From Alkalibaculum sporogenes (GTDB lineage: Bacteria; Bacillota; Clostridia; Eubacteriales; Alkalibacteraceae), in NCBI RefSeq assembly GCF_009362815.1, contig NZ_WHNX01000027.1:1-34252 (forward strand): a DNA stretch of 34,252 nt, given 5' to 3'. The notes below the pieces were generated by a model that searched no databases, had not been told where the DNA came from, and was given only the letters and a program-made list of their open reading frames with translations. The position numbers were made by a program, and so were the translations under genes. Of the stretch, positions 33,001-34,252 are shown one piece after another. Every line of letters starts with the position of its first letter. Position 1 is the first letter of the stretch.

Positions 33001-33672
33001 TTGGCAACCTATGATAATGGACTCAATACAAAAGAAACCATAATAAACAGTTGTAAAAAACTTTTTTACGAAAATGGATATGTAAAGACAACATATAGTG
33101 ATATTTGTGAAGATGCAAATATCAACCAAGGATCAATTTACTATCACTTTAAGAGAAAAAATAACATCGCTGGCATTATATATTGTGATTTTCTTTCACA
33201 GAATAAAAAGTTTATACATAATATAATAGGGGACAAGTATGGGCTGCAAATTTGTACTGCCGTTGAAATTAGAAATTATTGGAATATGTTTCTAAATGAT
33301 GAAAAAGCAAAGAAGTTTTATTATGAAATTGCAAAAGAGAGAATTGTAGTTGAAAGTTTTAAAGAAACTGGTGAAGAATTCTTTAGATTGCATAGAAAAG
33401 AATATAACCTTGATATAGATGATGAGAAATTAAAACTTATAAACTTGTCTAGTTCAGCAATTGAATCAGAGTGTATCATAGGTTTAATTGATAATTATAT
33501 TCATCTAACAATTGATGGAGTAAGTGATTTTGAAATAAGGACAATTTACGAGTTTATGGAAGTTAGTTATAAACGAATTGAGGAAATATTAAGAATTTCA
33601 AAAGAAATCTACTCCAAAATGAATGTTCGTATGAACAAATATTTTAAACTTGAACTAATGAAGGACATATGA
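33001..33672 (+). CDS. TetR/AcrR-family transcriptional regulator
   Basis: A 223-residue regulator. The N-terminal helix-turn-helix is ETIINSCKKLFYENGYVKTT followed by YSDICEDANINQGSIYYHF, the standard TetR signature (residues 12-55). The C-terminal ligand-binding part is unlike common subfamilies. It starts with TTG at 33001, with GGAGG about 8 bases upstream. It is divergent from the MFS/URO-D operon, and tandem palindromes lie between, so it likely represses both. The ligand is unknown. Confidence 0.9.
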   Translation: MATYDNGLNTKETIINSCKKLFYENGYVKTTYSDICEDANINQGSIYYHFKRKNNIAGIIYCDFLSQNKKFIHNIIGDKYGLQICTAVEIRNYWNMFLNDEKAKKFYYEIAKERIVVESFKETGEEFFRLHRKEYNLDIDDEKLKLINLSSSAIESECIIGLIDNYIHLTIDGVSDFEIRTIYEFMEVSYKRIEEILRISKEIYSKMNVRMNKYFKLELMKDI

Positions 33673-33759
33673 ATTACTTAGTATAATTAAATTCAAAAAT
33701 ATAAGATAACGATTGAAGTGCTAGTTTAATTATAAATAATATAAGAGTATACAATTAGT

Positions 33760-33790
33760 TATAAGCCAGTATTTATGATACTGGCTTATA
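33760..33790 (+). terminator. Terminator after the TetR gene
   Basis: tataagccagtat (33760-33772) and atactggcttata (33778-33790) form a perfect 13-bp stem with a 5-base loop, about 90 bases after the stop codon. The tail is moderately T-rich. Confidence 0.75.
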
Positions 33791-33867
33791 TTAAAATATA
33801 GGTTTTAAATATATAAAAGTAAAATGGGCATAATACTTCCGAAAACAAAAAAATGGAGGTGCTATAT

Positions 33868-34062
33868 TTGTCAAACACAATTTTAACAAATAGATTAGCG
33901 CGAGAAACGAGTCATTACCTTATCCAGCATGCGCAAAATCCTGTAGATTGGTATCCATGGGGAGAAGAAGCATTTGAGAGGGCTAAAGACGAAGACAAAC
34001 CAATTTTTTTAAGTATAGGTTATAGTACTTGTCACTGGTGTCATGTTTGTGAAATAAAGTGA
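33868..34062 (+). pseudogene. Truncated YyaL/DUF255 thioredoxin-domain gene
   Basis: The start is TTG 33868, 6 bases after GGAGGTG. The 64-residue product reads [29 protein letters not shown], then [18 protein letters not shown], the exact N-terminal signature of YyaL/spermatogenesis-associated-20 proteins of about 650-690 residues. Immediately after CHWCHV the sequence diverges to CEIK and a stop, and nothing similar follows in any frame. The gene has lost over 600 codons. The thioredoxin-like CHWC motif remains, but the large glycosidase-like domain is gone. Confidence 0.85.
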
Positions 34063-34159
34063 TGTACATTAAGCAATGAACTTGATTTATCAACATATAT
34101 TCGGTGCGTAATTAAAATAGTCTCTTACATAAAAACTTCACTCATCATATTATTGTATT

Positions 34160-34252
34160 TGTCAACTGAAAAGTGGTCCAAATATTAATTCAAAAACGGT
34201 CCACTACTTCTTTCCATTTATCCATGCAACTGTTTCCTCATAACGATGACTT
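34160..34252 (-). mobile_element. End of an insertion sequence, probably IS21 type, cut by window edge
   Basis: From 34160 the sequence begins tgtcaactgaaaagtggtcc and carries two copies of a ggtccac-like repeat (agtggtccaa near 34172 and aacggtccac near 34193), 24 bases apart. Multiple subterminal repeats of this kind are characteristic of IS21 ends. A coding frame ending 44 bases inside the end supports an element reaching in from the right. The family call is tentative. Confidence 0.45.
34204..34252 (-). CDS. C-terminal 15 residues of a protein, likely the insertion-sequence gene
   Basis: On the minus strand the frame reads SHRYEETVAWINGKK and stops at 34204, just inside the proposed element end. 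It is too short for family assignment; IstB-like helper ATPases usually lie at this end of IS21 elements. Confidence 0.35.
   Translation of the reverse strand, partial: SHRYEETVAWINGKK

Noticed and set aside
34050-34160. Selenocysteine readthrough of the TGA ending the YyaL-like frame
   Set aside because: Translation beyond the TGA shows no similarity to the protein family, so this is truncation, not recoding.
1-34252. CRISPR arrays, tRNA or rRNA genes
   Set aside because: No regularly spaced repeats, no cloverleaf or rRNA-like segments were recognised on reading.

Overview
The window is AT-rich DNA with Shine-Dalgarno-led, tightly packed operons. Its gene content (rubrerythrin plus a PerR-type regulator, DUF3786 and DUF3842 proteins, CooT, a URO-D family protein, a sporulation-type sensor kinase) points to a strictly anaerobic, probably spore-forming member of the Clostridia. 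An Alkaliphilus/Natronincola-like relative is only an impression. No rRNA, tRNA or CRISPR array is visible.

Layout. 1-2064 (minus) is a membrane sensor histidine kinase cut by the left edge. 2272-4150 (minus) holds a 4Fe-4S protein and the endolytic transglycosylase MltG. 4385-8890 (minus) is the riboflavin operon: a strong promoter, an FMN riboswitch, an intrinsic terminator, then ribD, ribE, ribB/ribA (split by a frameshift in a homopolymer), ribH and a HAD phosphatase. 8909-12825 (minus) is a nickel/cobalt region: cbiM(N)-cbiQ-cbiO with an attenuator-like leader, a zinc-ribbon/winged-helix protein, a DUF3842 protein and the nickel-binding CooT. 12928-14910 (plus) is an FtsA-like ATPase. 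14949-16374 (minus) is an oxidative-stress group: rubrerythrin, a PerR-type repressor with two perfect tandem boxes, and a glutaredoxin. 16576-18338 holds a DUF3786 protein, a nucleotidyltransferase remnant without its active site, and a VanZ-like protein. 18478-20737 (plus) is a CsoR/P-type ATPase metal-efflux operon with a perfect 38-bp palindromic operator.

20945-27565 (plus) is the most interesting accessory region. It is an arsenic-type cluster: arsR, arsD, arsA, a second arsR with its own promoter, an ArsP/DUF318-type permease, a CxxC redox protein, a four-cysteine DGC-like zinc protein, a class V aminotransferase/cysteine desulfurase homologue with an internal deletion, and an Fe-S protein. 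No ArsB, Acr3 or ArsC is present. The ArsA pump ATPase therefore has only the DUF318-type permease as a local membrane partner, beside an unusual set of thiol and Fe-S proteins.

27566-34252 is a patchwork: a GC-rich, potentially structured intergenic island, an ABC-F protein, decayed flavoprotein fragments, a URO-D/MFS operon with a divergent TetR regulator and tandem operators, a truncated YyaL/DUF255 gene, and the end of what looks like an IS21-type insertion sequence at the right edge.

Main observations: (i) ribBA is broken by one base at an A10 run that could be bridged by slippage; (ii) the ars cluster lacks the usual permease and carries desulfurase, DGC and Fe-S genes; (iii) the desulfurase homologue lacks about 40 conserved residues; (iv) cbiM has an uncharacterised attenuator leader.
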